This document shows, piece after piece, positions 54,049 to 63,352 of a DNA stretch of 64,000 nt. Made by a program: the position numbers and the translations under genes. The stretch covers positions 124,001 through 188,000 of the forward strand of contig NZ_PVBQ01000001.1 of assembly GCF_002980525.1 (NCBI RefSeq), written 5' to 3'. Position 1 is the stretch's first letter. Each line of letters starts with the position of its first letter. Below the pieces are notes generated by a model that saw only the letters and a list, made by a program, of their open reading frames with translations, did not search any database and was not told the DNA's origin. The stretch comes from Sphingobacterium haloxyli (GTDB taxonomy: Bacteria; Bacteroidota; Bacteroidia; Sphingobacteriales; Sphingobacteriaceae).

Positions 54049-55209
54049 TTATCTCATCATCGGTCTTTGTTTTGTAATTAATAATTTATTAGTGTTTAGT
54101 GTAAATTTTAGATCGCTTACAAATTGGAGCATAGTTAATACTTCAGATAGCTTGACGTCTCTATCGATTTCACCGGAATAGGTGTTGTGCAACGGTACGT
54201 CTTGAGACAAAGAGACGTCTATATTGTACCAGCGTTTCAATTGGTTTGCAATGTTAACAATATGATCATTTTTGAAATAGAATACATTATTTTTCCAGGC
54301 AAGATCCCTTTTTAGGTTGGTCGTCCTGACCTTTAAATCTCCATTGCTCCACTCCGCACTTTGTCCGGGCGCAATGATGACAGACTGTTTTTCATTAAGC
54401 ACCTCCACACGACCTTCCGCTAGGGAAGTCTTGACATTTTTCCCATAGGCTGACACGTTAAAATGTGTCCCCAACACACGGATATTCACTTCTTCCGTTT
54501 CTACAAAGAAAGGTCTTTCGGCATCTTTTTCGACTTCAAAATAAGCTTCTCCTTTTAGGTATACACGTCGCTCATCAGCTCCAAAATCTTCCGGAAATCG
54601 GAGTTCACTTGCGGCATTAACCCACACTGCCGTACCATCCGATAACGTTATTTTAAAGAAATTGGCCGCTGGTACGACTAAGGTGTGGAAAATGAGTTCG
54701 GGCCTGCCAGATTCATTGGAAATACCTAGCGCATCCCCTATAATAGACGATCCCGAAGCTATATTGAGTGTATCGTCTACTTTCACCTCCTTACCATTGG
54801 CAAGGATAATTTTAGCACCTAAATTTGCCGGCTGTACGTCGTCTACATCTAGATTAAGCGCAGGAGTATTGACCTGTTCCTCATTGCTGGTGTCCGTTTT
54901 AAAAAACCATATGTTTAGGCCTAAAGAGCAAACGAGTGCAATAGTCGCCGCCACGCGCCAAACAAGTCGATTATTTTGCTTTTTACGTTGCTTCTGCTCC
55001 ACACGGTGCCATGCAGCTTCCTCGTTTAACGCCTCCAGCCACATTAATTGCATATCTCCACCTTTTGCCATCAGTTCATCAAACAACACCTTATTCTTGG
55101 GATGGATTTGTATCCACCTATCCAACAGGTACTGTTCATGGCTGTCGAGCGGCTCCTTCTTGAAACGCTTGGCAATAATATCGGCGATATGGTATGGGTT
55201 AGTATCCAT
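54049..55209 (-). CDS. FecR family anti-sigma factor
   Basis: A 386-residue inner-membrane protein. It has an N-terminal cytoplasmic sigma-binding region (about 1-80), one transmembrane helix (about 86-105; AATIALVCSLGLNIWFF), a FecR domain (about 150-265; FFKITLSDGTAVWVNAASEL, GEAYFEVEKDAERPFFVETE, VNIRVLGTHFNVSAYG) and a C-terminal DUF4974/STN-like domain (about 310-380; NIANQLKRWYNIDVSL). It holds the ECF sigma factor until the STN domain of the cognate SusC signals. It lies between the sigma gene and susC, all on the minus strand. Repeat copy D fills the gap to the sigma gene. Confidence 0.93.
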   Translation of the reverse strand: MDTNPYHIADIIAKRFKKEPLDSHEQYLLDRWIQIHPKNKVLFDELMAKGGDMQLMWLEALNEEAAWHRVEQKQRKKQNNRLVWRVAATIALVCSLGLNIWFFKTDTSNEEQVNTPALNLDVDDVQPANLGAKIILANGKEVKVDDTLNIASGSSIIGDALGISNESGRPELIFHTLVVPAANFFKITLSDGTAVWVNAASELRFPEDFGADERRVYLKGEAYFEVEKDAERPFFVETEEVNIRVLGTHFNVSAYGKNVKTSLAEGRVEVLNEKQSVIIAPGQSAEWSNGDLKVRTTNLKRDLAWKNNVFYFKNDHIVNIANQLKRWYNIDVSLSQDVPLHNTYSGEIDRDVKLSEVLTMLQFVSDLKFTLNTNKLLITKQRPMMR

Positions 55210-55254
55210 AATTTAAGTTAAGAAACCTAAAACTGGATTTGGGGTGACAAGAAT

Positions 55255-55417
55255 TTTCATTTTTCTTTTTTTTAGAAAAAAAGAAAGAAAACCGAACGAC
55301 GTGAGCTCATGGACACCAAAAGAAACACTTGTCCATAAAATCGTCGCTTAAAACCTTTGACATTTGGGATAGTGCATCTATAATATTTCTACATTTGCCA
55401 AAGCTTTTGATGCGACA
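55255..55417 (-). repeat. structured intergenic repeat, copy D (solo 3' module, reversed)
   Basis: Only the last part of the repeat is present, in the opposite orientation to copies A-C. The large hairpin has arms 55396-55416 and 55343-55362, and its loop keeps TGTAGAAA and CACTATCC. The terminal A/T hairpin is at 55262-55285. About 55 bases unrelated to the other copies lie between the two hairpins. The stem sequence is entirely different from copies A-C but still pairs. It sits between the sigma and fecR genes. Confidence 0.72.
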
Positions 55418-55456
55418 TTTCATGTTAAGGAAAGATCGTACAATTCTTTAGAAATA

Positions 55457-55996
55457 TTAAAACCCACTACTGTACACAACCACAAACAGCCAGAAGTAAT
55501 TGAAATTCAGCTTTTCGCGCAAGACACTAAGCCCTCGACGCTTTTGGGTTTTTATGGTATTGACACTAATCTGTAACTCTTGGGCGATTTCTTCATTGGA
55601 GTAGCCGTCCACATAACTCATGGTCATGATTTTTCGGCAGCCTTCTGGTAGACTTTCTAATGCGACATGTACCGCGGAAGTAAATTCCGTCCGAATAATC
55701 TGGTGTTCGTAATCCATTTCATCCGATTCAGTGAATTCCGTACGTTCCCAAAACTTTCGCACGACTTTGTTGCGACGGTTGAGGTTGTATACCGCGTGTT
55801 TTATAGCGGTATACAGAAAGGATTTTATGGTATTTTCGTCAGCGGGCAATCTTGTTTTGTTATTTAGGTAGGCAACGAAAGCATCTTGCGCCAAATCCTC
55901 CGCAGTCTCCTCGTCCTGCACCATTTGCCACGCAAAATAGCATAAAGCACGATAATGCTTCTTAAAAAGGAGTCTATCTTGATCTGTAGCTTTCAT
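55457..55996 (-). CDS. ECF-type RNA polymerase sigma-70 factor
   Basis: A 179-residue sigma factor with region 2 (about 10-75; CYFAWQMVQDEETAEDLAQDAFVAYL) and region 4 (about 110-165; LPEGCRKIMTMSYVDGYSNEEIAQELQISVNTIKTQKRRGLSVL). It directs transcription of the adjacent SusC operon when released by FecR. A TTG at 56002 gives two more codons; the ATG at 55996 is preferred. The last residues (YFWLFVVVYSSGF) form a hydrophobic tail often seen in this Bacteroidota subgroup. The gap to fecR is 247 bp and contains repeat copy D. Confidence 0.93.
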   Translation of the reverse strand: MKATDQDRLLFKKHYRALCYFAWQMVQDEETAEDLAQDAFVAYLNNKTRLPADENTIKSFLYTAIKHAVYNLNRRNKVVRKFWERTEFTESDEMDYEHQIIRTEFTSAVHVALESLPEGCRKIMTMSYVDGYSNEEIAQELQISVNTIKTQKRRGLSVLREKLNFNYFWLFVVVYSSGF

Positions 55997-56042
55997 AGAC
56001 AAGTCGCTTACAAATGAAAAAGTTAGTAAGTTAGTTGTAATT

Positions 56043-56050
56043 CAAAGCTA
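56043..56050 (-). promoter_or_regulatory. candidate -7 element of the ECF sigma gene
   Basis: TAGCTTTG on the minus strand fits TAnnTTTG and would give a leader of about 43 bases before the ATG at 55996. No -33 element is evident. Confidence 0.33.
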
Positions 56051-56133
56051 AATATACAAAATAATATGTTGTACGTTAATTTTTCATGAAATTTTAGTGA
56101 TTTTAATTCTTAGCGTAAAAAGGGCTGCCTTAC

Positions 56134-56784
56134 CTACGGCAGCACAAACACCAGTTCTCCCTTCTGTTTCTCTCTATAGAATACGATGGTGCATAGATTT
56201 TTACTTCTATCAATCGCGAGAATTTCTAATTTCGTCAAAGCGATGTCCCGTTTGTCTTCCCCATCTACTACGCGAAGCGCTGCTCTGGGTTTCAATCCGA
56301 CAGCAAATTCGCCGTTCCATGATAGCACCAATTGCTTCTTTTCCGCTATATTCGTTATAGCCACCTTGTTTTCCAAAATAGTCGTACTCCATGCATTGGC
56401 TTGTTCCAGTGCAATCATGTTGTCCCAATAAAACCGTGGATCGTCTGCGCTGAGTATTGCCGGAATAACCTTAACATCTACCGCTGCTTTTCTTCCTGTC
56501 TCATCCATGATAAAAAGCCGTTCTTCACCATAATTTTCGGCTGCTGTAAACGTAATCGTATTGCCGTTAATCTCCACCTCAACCAAGGAGGTTTCAGAAA
56601 CCGCATAATTCCCATTCCCACTCGTAATCTCTACCGTTGATGTGTAACCTTCCAAGATTTCTAAGTTGTTTTTGTCTAACTCCAACGCCTGTAACGGTAC
56701 CGCTTTTTCTTTCTTACAGGAGAACAGTACGGTACCGCAAAGTAACAAAAGCATAATGGAGCGTATATTTATCGTTTGTATCAT
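56134..56784 (-). CDS. hypothetical lipoprotein at the end of PUL 3
   Basis: A 216-residue lipoprotein (Cys23, TVLFSC). Residues about 30-110 look like a bacterial Ig-like (BIG2-type) domain: LELDKNNLEILEGYTSTVEITSGNGNYAV followed by VEVEINGNTITFTAA. The rest is beta-rich and unrecognised. It starts 29 bp after the pectate lyase gene and is probably the last gene of that operon. It may help bind polysaccharide at the surface, but this rests on context alone. Confidence 0.62.
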   Translation of the reverse strand: MIQTINIRSIMLLLLCGTVLFSCKKEKAVPLQALELDKNNLEILEGYTSTVEITSGNGNYAVSETSLVEVEINGNTITFTAAENYGEERLFIMDETGRKAAVDVKVIPAILSADDPRFYWDNMIALEQANAWSTTILENKVAITNIAEKKQLVLSWNGEFAVGLKPRAALRVVDGEDKRDIALTKLEILAIDRSKNLCTIVFYREKQKGELVFVLP

Positions 56785-56813
56785 GGTTATCTTTTTTAGT
56801 ATATTTCTTCCTC

Positions 56814-58355
56814 CTACTTCACCTTTTTCAATCTAATCACATCGCCACTTGCGCTTGCCGCACGTAGATCGATTTCTCCCTCATATAATGTCAAATCGAC
56901 CCTTCCTGTACTAAAAGGGACCCGAGTTCCATTGACAAAGAAACTGTTAAAGCGACCGGCACCGGCACCGACTACCCGTGCCACATTATGTTCGATGACA
57001 ATCGTCGGTTCTTCGATCCACTCGTAAGATGTGATACTCCCAAGAGGTGTGTAAAAATAGCCCATTCCCGCTGCGAAAAACGGACTCGTGGTTTTCAATT
57101 TTAGAAAGTCTATATCTGGCAAACTGCCATCTGCCTTTCTGGGCCACATCAATTGGCTTTCGTCGAGGCTTATAAAATCATCTGCCGTTACTTCCATGTT
57201 CACCGGCAGGAAGGAATTGTTACTGATCTGAGACAGCGCTTCGTCCACATTGATGATATGCCGCCCAGCTGTACGCGGGTTGTAAGATAAGTTGTGCCGG
57301 ATAATGTGTCCGTAACCGTCTACATCCACGGCTTCTTCTCTAGACTTCCGCGTCAGCATATTAAAATTAGAAGGATTCATATAGCCCGTGTTGTTCTCCC
57401 ATAGGATGCCACCTAAATGGTGATTTGCATATAAACCTTGGTTACGATTTTGAAAAGCGATATTATTCCGGATGATATGCATCGGGATTGCAGATGGCGC
57501 ATCAGCATTTTCGCTCATACCATAACCACCAGCCTTTATACCCGTTCCATCTCCCGCAGTTTCAAAGGTTTCGGGCTTATAACCATTGTAAAACGCCCAA
57601 CAGTTTTCAATGGTATAGGCGGCATAAGCACTAATTAGATCGAACCCATCGTCACTGTTCCACCATGCTCGGCAACCACGGAATACATTGCCGGTGCTGG
57701 CCGTGTTCGTTGGGTGCCCCCCGAAACCGTCCACATTCCCGCCGCGCCCACCGTCGGAGATATAATCCCAATTATTATAGGCATCACAGTTCAAAACTAA
57801 ATTATTGGAACCTCTGACCAAATAGAATCCAATTGCCATACCATCGTGCATCGCGAGATTTTCGTAAATATTGTTATTTCCGCCATCGTTCCGAAAACAT
57901 TCTGATTGGGTATGCCCCACAATGGTCACCTGCGTACCGATAACTTCGAAGTTCTTGAAGTGCAGGTTGGACCCACTAACGTAAAAGACAATCACCCGAC
58001 GGTCCGCAGGTTTCACGTCCGATAGATCGAATATCGGGCGTTCGCCTTCGTAACCATAATAATGTATGCGTTGGTTTTCGTTCGCACCACTTTTACTCAT
58101 ATCGAAGACATGTGCCCAAACACCATTGGTGGGGTTCATAATCTGCTCCGGATTAATTTTATAGGTTCCTCCACGGAAATATACCGTATCGCCAGCCTGC
58201 ACCAGTTCTTGTGCCTTGTTCAGCGTCGCAAAAGGATCGGTTATTGAACCCGCATTGTTATCATCCCCATCTACAGCGATATAATACGTATGTGCCGACA
58301 AGGAAAAACTTATCGTGCACAACAAGATTAGAGTTAAAAGAACGTGTTTCTTCAT
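56814..58355 (-). CDS. PL9 family pectate lyase (right-handed parallel beta-helix)
   Basis: A 513-residue secreted protein with a Sec signal peptide (to about residue 21, FSLSAH) and a parallel beta-helix. Landmarks of polysaccharide lyase family 9: VDGFGGH (Asp209), RGCRAWWNSDDGFDL (Asp235, Asp236, Asp239), IENCWAFYNGY, GDGTGIKAGGYG (Lys274) and RNNIAFQNRNQGLYANHH. In the characterised enzyme Pel9A, as I recall, Asp209, Asp233, Asp234 and Asp237 bind calcium and Lys273 is the base, so all positions appear conserved. The activity expected is beta-elimination of polygalacturonate. A C-terminal beta-sandwich of about 100 residues follows. No lipobox is present. It lies between SusD and the lipoprotein. 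Confidence 0.87.
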   Translation of the reverse strand: MKKHVLLTLILLCTISFSLSAHTYYIAVDGDDNNAGSITDPFATLNKAQELVQAGDTVYFRGGTYKINPEQIMNPTNGVWAHVFDMSKSGANENQRIHYYGYEGERPIFDLSDVKPADRRVIVFYVSGSNLHFKNFEVIGTQVTIVGHTQSECFRNDGGNNNIYENLAMHDGMAIGFYLVRGSNNLVLNCDAYNNWDYISDGGRGGNVDGFGGHPTNTASTGNVFRGCRAWWNSDDGFDLISAYAAYTIENCWAFYNGYKPETFETAGDGTGIKAGGYGMSENADAPSAIPMHIIRNNIAFQNRNQGLYANHHLGGILWENNTGYMNPSNFNMLTRKSREEAVDVDGYGHIIRHNLSYNPRTAGRHIINVDEALSQISNNSFLPVNMEVTADDFISLDESQLMWPRKADGSLPDIDFLKLKTTSPFFAAGMGYFYTPLGSITSYEWIEEPTIVIEHNVARVVGAGAGRFNSFFVNGTRVPFSTGRVDLTLYEGEIDLRAASASGDVIRLKKVK

Positions 58356-58371
58356 GGTCTATGGTTTAAAA

Positions 58372-60135
58372 TTAGTCTGCTACATCCCACGTAAACGGCA
58401 AATACCAGTTCTCGCGGCTCATCAGTTTGCTGCGGACAGCATCCGCCTGTGGATTGCCTTCCTTGCTTAATTTTTCGTAAATTTTATCGGCTAAGAAGGA
58501 TGGGTCGTTCCGACGCATGGCGATGCGTAGCAGATCTTCCCAACGGCTTCCTTCGAACGCCATTTCCAAAGCCGCCTCTTCAATCAGGTAATTTTCGACC
58601 TGAGTCAGGCTGTCCGTCGGGTTGATTTCCCGAAAGGTGACATAAGCTCTGCCCCGGAGGCCATCGTTTCGGTGCCAAGTGTCCCGGTAATGCGGGTTAT
58701 TTCCATTTCGGGCATTGAAGTCATACGGAAAGGGTAAATGTGTTTGCTGTATATCTGTTTTGTCTGTCTGATCGGGATCATCGTATATCCGGCCAACCCC
58801 GTTATTCAATAATCCTACCGCCAATCTATGGTGCCCATCCCGGTTAGCCGCCTCGGCAAAGCGCAGATGCAGTTTCGCCGCCCGGTAGAGATGCCACTTA
58901 CCATTACGCTGGAATTTGTCAATAGGTAACATCGTCCCGATATCCGAAAACTCATCGGTATACTTCGTCACGATGCCTTCCTGTCCGATCATCGACACGG
59001 ATAAATCCCGTCGTGCGTCGTAAGGCACCCCATTCCGCTGCGTCTGGCTATTCCATAAATCAAACGATTCCAAGCTCGGTTTTAATAGGTGATCGCCGCC
59101 ATTGGCAGCAAATAGACTGATGAATGGGTTCTGCGGGCTAAAATTACTGTTGAACGGCAGAGACCACACCCATTCCGTATTCCATAGTACATCCTGCGTT
59201 CGCGAAAACATCGAGCGCCAACCTTGTGTTTTGCTATTGATCAAGGTGCGTACATCTTGCTCTCGGTAGCGTAGGTAGCCTACTGCGATATCGTTATTAG
59301 TGGAAATCTCTGCCCATTTAATCTTGTATCTGTCATAACGAAAGTTATCATTCCCCAAGTTATCATAGCTGGTCATGACCAGCTTGTAGTATTCCGCTGC
59401 TTTCTGATAATCGTTGTTCCATAAATGCAAGTCACCCAATAGTGTCCGTTTATTGATATAAAAACGTTCCATATCATAGCCATCTACAGCATACATCAGC
59501 GATTCCGTACTGGCATAAAGCAACTTATAGGGAATGGCCTCCATATCGGCGATGAGTTGCGCTAGCAACTGTTCAAATTCCAACAACGGATATTTGCCCT
59601 TGTCCAGCACCGCATCGGTATCATCCAACGGATCAGTTACATAAGGCACCCTTCCAAAATGTATCCCTAACTGCAGGTATACCCAAGTCCGCACGGCCAT
59701 GATATCCGAAAAGCGTTGGTTATACTCCTCCGGCGTAAACTTATTCTCTTCCCGCATAATCTGAAAATTGGCCAGCACGTCATTGCAGTTGAGGATAACC
59801 TCGTAAAACTTGCGCGGATTGACATACGGATTATCGGCGCTAATGGCTCCCACATCGTTCGTGCTGATCTCCTGCAAGTAGGGGTTTGCCCGGTTGGTCA
59901 CCGTGAGTAGGTCGGCACGCAGTTCGTTCCATAGAACGTGCTGCTCAGCTAACGATAGTAACTTCCCGTAAACCCCGATAACGGCAGCATCTGCGTCGTA
60001 TATATTTCGGTACATCTGTTCTTTTACCAACACCTCTTCCGGTTCTACATCCAAGAACTTGCTGCAGGAGGAGCCTACGAAGCAAACCAGTGCAACTGAA
60101 AGACCATATATAAAGTTCTTCTTCATCATCTTCAT
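58372..60135 (-). CDS. SusD/RagB family outer-membrane lipoprotein (PUL 3)
   Basis: A 587-residue SusD homologue: lipobox Cys24 (FVGSSC), SKFLDVEPEEVLVKEQMYRNIYDADAAVIGVYGKL at the N-terminus, TPR helices, and LIEEAALEMAFEGSRWEDLLRIAMRR at the C-terminus. It should bind oligogalacturonides made by the neighbouring PL9 lyase and pass them to SusC. SusC is 7 bp upstream and the lyase gene 16 bp downstream. MKM and MMKK starts differ by only a few codons. Confidence 0.92.
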   Translation of the reverse strand: MKMMKKNFIYGLSVALVCFVGSSCSKFLDVEPEEVLVKEQMYRNIYDADAAVIGVYGKLLSLAEQHVLWNELRADLLTVTNRANPYLQEISTNDVGAISADNPYVNPRKFYEVILNCNDVLANFQIMREENKFTPEEYNQRFSDIMAVRTWVYLQLGIHFGRVPYVTDPLDDTDAVLDKGKYPLLEFEQLLAQLIADMEAIPYKLLYASTESLMYAVDGYDMERFYINKRTLLGDLHLWNNDYQKAAEYYKLVMTSYDNLGNDNFRYDRYKIKWAEISTNNDIAVGYLRYREQDVRTLINSKTQGWRSMFSRTQDVLWNTEWVWSLPFNSNFSPQNPFISLFAANGGDHLLKPSLESFDLWNSQTQRNGVPYDARRDLSVSMIGQEGIVTKYTDEFSDIGTMLPIDKFQRNGKWHLYRAAKLHLRFAEAANRDGHHRLAVGLLNNGVGRIYDDPDQTDKTDIQQTHLPFPYDFNARNGNNPHYRDTWHRNDGLRGRAYVTFREINPTDSLTQVENYLIEEAALEMAFEGSRWEDLLRIAMRRNDPSFLADKIYEKLSKEGNPQADAVRSKLMSRENWYLPFTWDVAD

Positions 60136-60142
60136 TTTTATA

Positions 60143-63100
60143 TTAAAACCCAGCCTTAATTCCCACTTGTATTGTCCTGAACTGTGGCGTCATCCCGATA
60201 TCGACCCCTTGGCTATAGATCGAGCTGTTGGCGCTAAATTCAGGGTCATAACCCAGATAGTTAGATACCGTAAACAAGTTGTTGACCGTAAGAAAAGCAT
60301 CAAATGATTTCAGGATGTCGTGATTGACCGGTACATGGTAACCAAAATTAATCGTACGTAATCGCAAGTAAGAACCATCTTCTATCCAGCGATCGGAAAA
60401 TTCAGCATTGTTGAGTGGGTCACCCCAGTTGGCTCTCGGCATATTCGTCTGTTGTCCTTCCTCTTTCCAGCGGTAATTCGCGGCGATACTCTGGTTATGG
60501 TAGGAGGATACATTTTCTAAACGGTGGCGTGTGGCGTTGTAAACATCGTTACCCAACGAATAAGTAAACAGCGCGTGCATCGAAAACCGCTTATAGCGGA
60601 ATGTTGTATGCAGCGAGCCAAACCAGTCTGGATTGGGATTGCCAATGACCACTCTATCTTTTTCGTCAATGATATTATCGCCATTCTGATCTATAAAGTG
60701 TACATCTCCTGCTTGAAACGGCAATAAACTCCCATCCGTCATTCGTCTGCTCAAACCGGTATTCGCGGCATCACGTGCGGTCGCAAATACACCATAGCTC
60801 TGCAGACCATAGAATTGGTTCGCTGCGCCACCTTCCGCCGTGATCATGCGTGCCCCGTAGTAGGTTGTTTCGAATGCGCCGCCCGGCACCGTCAATACCT
60901 TATTCTGGTAGGTCGCCAACTGTACACCGACATCCCACTTGGTATTCGGTTTATTGATCAAACGACCGGTGATGTTCATATCCAAACCGTTGTTTTGCAT
61001 CGATGCACCATTGGTAAACGCCAAATCCATCCCTGTCTGTGCTGATAAGGCTTGATAGGTAATCATATCCTTAAAGCGATGGTTGTATAAATCGACCGAT
61101 ATATTTACCCGTTCTTTGGCTAACGATAGATCCAGTCCCAAATTGGCTTTGAAAGCACGTTCCCATTGCAATGCCGGATTTCCGATATTTCCCCGGATAA
61201 GTCCCTGTATGCCTAGAAAATTCTGAGAAATATAATAGGTACGGGCTGCATAGTCACCGATATCGTCGTTGCCCGATACGCCATAGGAAGCGCGCAGTTT
61301 AAAGAGGTTGATAGCGTCGGCACGGAAGAAGTTTTCGGCAGAAACCATCCAGGCCGCATGGAGGGCTGTGTTAAGAGCAAAGGCATCTTTCCCTAGCTTC
61401 AGGGCACCTTGACTAGCTTCTGCCCCAAAACGCGAGGAACCATCCAGCGCAGCATCCCAGCGCAATAGGTAGCGTTCTTTATACGCATAATCATGCGACA
61501 TGTAAGCGTTCACCCAATTGGCGTTTCCAAATCCTCCCCGGATCTGGCGCAACAGATTACTGCCACCTGTTACATTTACGTAATTGTCGTTCGCCGTATT
61601 AAAAGCCAAACCATAGTCGAACTCGGCGTTACGCTGTTGTATACGGAAACCGATACGATTGCTTAAACGGTGATCGGTTCCGAATGTATTCTCGGCACTA
61701 AAGTAAGTGTCGTTAAACAAAGCAAAGAGTTTCCGATTCTGAACGCCCGCTTCGTTCCTTATTTCTGCCGTAGGCTGATCGTCAGCAAACACCCCCAATT
61801 CCGGTAGGAAAAAATTCTCGCGGCCTTTGTCGTACACTAAACCCGCTACTGTACGCAGGGCATAACGGTCGTTGAACTGATAATTGAAATGCAGATTCCC
61901 GACGAAGCGGTAGCTCCGGTTCTTTCCTATCGTATTTTCACTCATGAGCACCGCCGGATTACTCTGATTGAAAACATCAATATCGGCAAATACCGGCGAC
62001 ATATTACCTTGATCATCAAAGCCATAAGGCGCCAAAAACGGTGATTTTATGAGCGCCTGATATAATGGACTGGAATGTGAATCCACACCCTGGTTTCGAA
62101 TATCATGTTGGTTATAGAAAAAAGAAAGATTGCTCTGTACCGTAAATTTCTCTGATAAGGTCAGATCCCCGTTCAAGCGCATATTGTACCGAGTCAGATT
62201 ATCGTATTTCAGGACCCCCCGATCATTGGTATAACCTGCAGACAAAGCATACTGTGCAATATTATCTCCTCCTGCTACTTTCAGATAGTAATTTTGATTG
62301 ATGCTGTGATCCATCACTTCCGACTGCCAGTCGGTTTCGTTCAAATAGCCTAATCGCTCTGTATTTTCAGCATCTAGCTTGTAGTACGGCAACCGCGCTA
62401 TAGAATCAGCACCTAAACCCTGCGTACTCAACAATTCCGACAAGTAGCTCCTATAACCTCTGCTGTCCATCATCGGCAGGCTTTTCGGCTTGTTATTGAA
62501 TCCGGTTGTTGCTAAAAAATCAATCCGGGTAGCCAGCTCTTTCGCGCGGGCGGTTGTAATAAAGATGACTCCATTACTACCCTTGGTACCATATAGTGCC
62601 GAACCATCTTTTAACACGGATATGTTATCGATATCTTTTACATCGATGTTCGCCAGTCCCGACTCGCTGTAGTTGGCGAGTAGCTCCGCACTATAATCCT
62701 CGTCATCATACAGGACACCATCCACGACCAAGAGTGGTTTGGATGTGCCGTAGAACGAATTGATACCCCGAAGGCTCAGATTTGCCCCTGTATTGGTTGT
62801 TCCTGAATTACGTATTACATTCAAACCCGCAATTTTTCCCTGCAGAAATTGCGCCGTATTATCGTTGGAAGTTGTTTTCCACTGGTATTTCCCTAAATCG
62901 ACGGTCTGCACCGCCGCAACCTGCGATAGCACACTTTGTTTCTCGTTAAATAAGATCGCTTCCTGACGGATGGGATTATAGCCCTCCTCATACAACCAGA
63001 TCTCCAGACTGGATTCTCCAGTCTTCGCAAACACGATTTTCTCTTGAAAACCTGGTGCATTGATGGTTATTTTTGCCGTCGCCGAGGGTAGCTTAAGGGA

Positions 63101-63343
63101 AAACGTACCATCGTCTTCGGTTATGGCTGCCGAGAATCCGACCACTTGCACGTTGGCGCCGACTACCGGGGCGCCACTATCTGCTGCCCGGACCGTTCCA
63201 GAGACCGTTAACTCTTGCACGGAACCCGTTGTTATCTCCAGTTTTACGGGCGGTGCTACCGACCGTGCCTGCAACAACCCGGTCGACATGCAAGTGGCTA
63301 ATGCAGCACTTCCGATAAATAGTTTATATATCAATTGCATCAT
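60143..63343 (-). CDS. SusC/RagA family TonB-dependent transporter (PUL 3), divergent plug start
   Basis: A 1066-residue importer. It has a signal peptide (to about residue 27), a carboxypeptidase-regulatory-like domain (about 45-115; VSGTVRAADSGAPVVGANVQVV), a plug (about 145-265; FLQGKIAGLNVIRNSGTTNT, PLLVVDGVLYDD, ISVLKDGSALYGTKGSNGVIFIT) and a barrel ending RTIQVGIKAGF. The EEVVVVGYG-like segment seen in the other two SusC proteins is missing and is replaced by QEAILFNEKQSVLSQ, and no STN domain is present. It lies 9 bp after the partial upstream gene and 7 bp before SusD, so all are one operon. Confidence 0.9.
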   Translation of the reverse strand: MMQLIYKLFIGSAALATCMSTGLLQARSVAPPVKLEITTGSVQELTVSGTVRAADSGAPVVGANVQVVGFSAAITEDDGTFSLKLPSATAKITINAPGFQEKIVFAKTGESSLEIWLYEEGYNPIRQEAILFNEKQSVLSQVAAVQTVDLGKYQWKTTSNDNTAQFLQGKIAGLNVIRNSGTTNTGANLSLRGINSFYGTSKPLLVVDGVLYDDEDYSAELLANYSESGLANIDVKDIDNISVLKDGSALYGTKGSNGVIFITTARAKELATRIDFLATTGFNNKPKSLPMMDSRGYRSYLSELLSTQGLGADSIARLPYYKLDAENTERLGYLNETDWQSEVMDHSINQNYYLKVAGGDNIAQYALSAGYTNDRGVLKYDNLTRYNMRLNGDLTLSEKFTVQSNLSFFYNQHDIRNQGVDSHSSPLYQALIKSPFLAPYGFDDQGNMSPVFADIDVFNQSNPAVLMSENTIGKNRSYRFVGNLHFNYQFNDRYALRTVAGLVYDKGRENFFLPELGVFADDQPTAEIRNEAGVQNRKLFALFNDTYFSAENTFGTDHRLSNRIGFRIQQRNAEFDYGLAFNTANDNYVNVTGGSNLLRQIRGGFGNANWVNAYMSHDYAYKERYLLRWDAALDGSSRFGAEASQGALKLGKDAFALNTALHAAWMVSAENFFRADAINLFKLRASYGVSGNDDIGDYAARTYYISQNFLGIQGLIRGNIGNPALQWERAFKANLGLDLSLAKERVNISVDLYNHRFKDMITYQALSAQTGMDLAFTNGASMQNNGLDMNITGRLINKPNTKWDVGVQLATYQNKVLTVPGGAFETTYYGARMITAEGGAANQFYGLQSYGVFATARDAANTGLSRRMTDGSLLPFQAGDVHFIDQNGDNIIDEKDRVVIGNPNPDWFGSLHTTFRYKRFSMHALFTYSLGNDVYNATRHRLENVSSYHNQSIAANYRWKEEGQQTNMPRANWGDPLNNAEFSDRWIEDGSYLRLRTINFGYHVPVNHDILKSFDAFLTVNNLFTVSNYLGYDPEFSANSSIYSQGVDIGMTPQFRTIQVGIKAGF

Positions 63344-63352
63344 CTAATTGGT

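Noticed and set aside
54662..55216. Plus-strand frame of 184 codons
   Set aside because: It is antisense to fecR, whose domains are clear; its composition is rich in Ser as expected for an antisense shadow.
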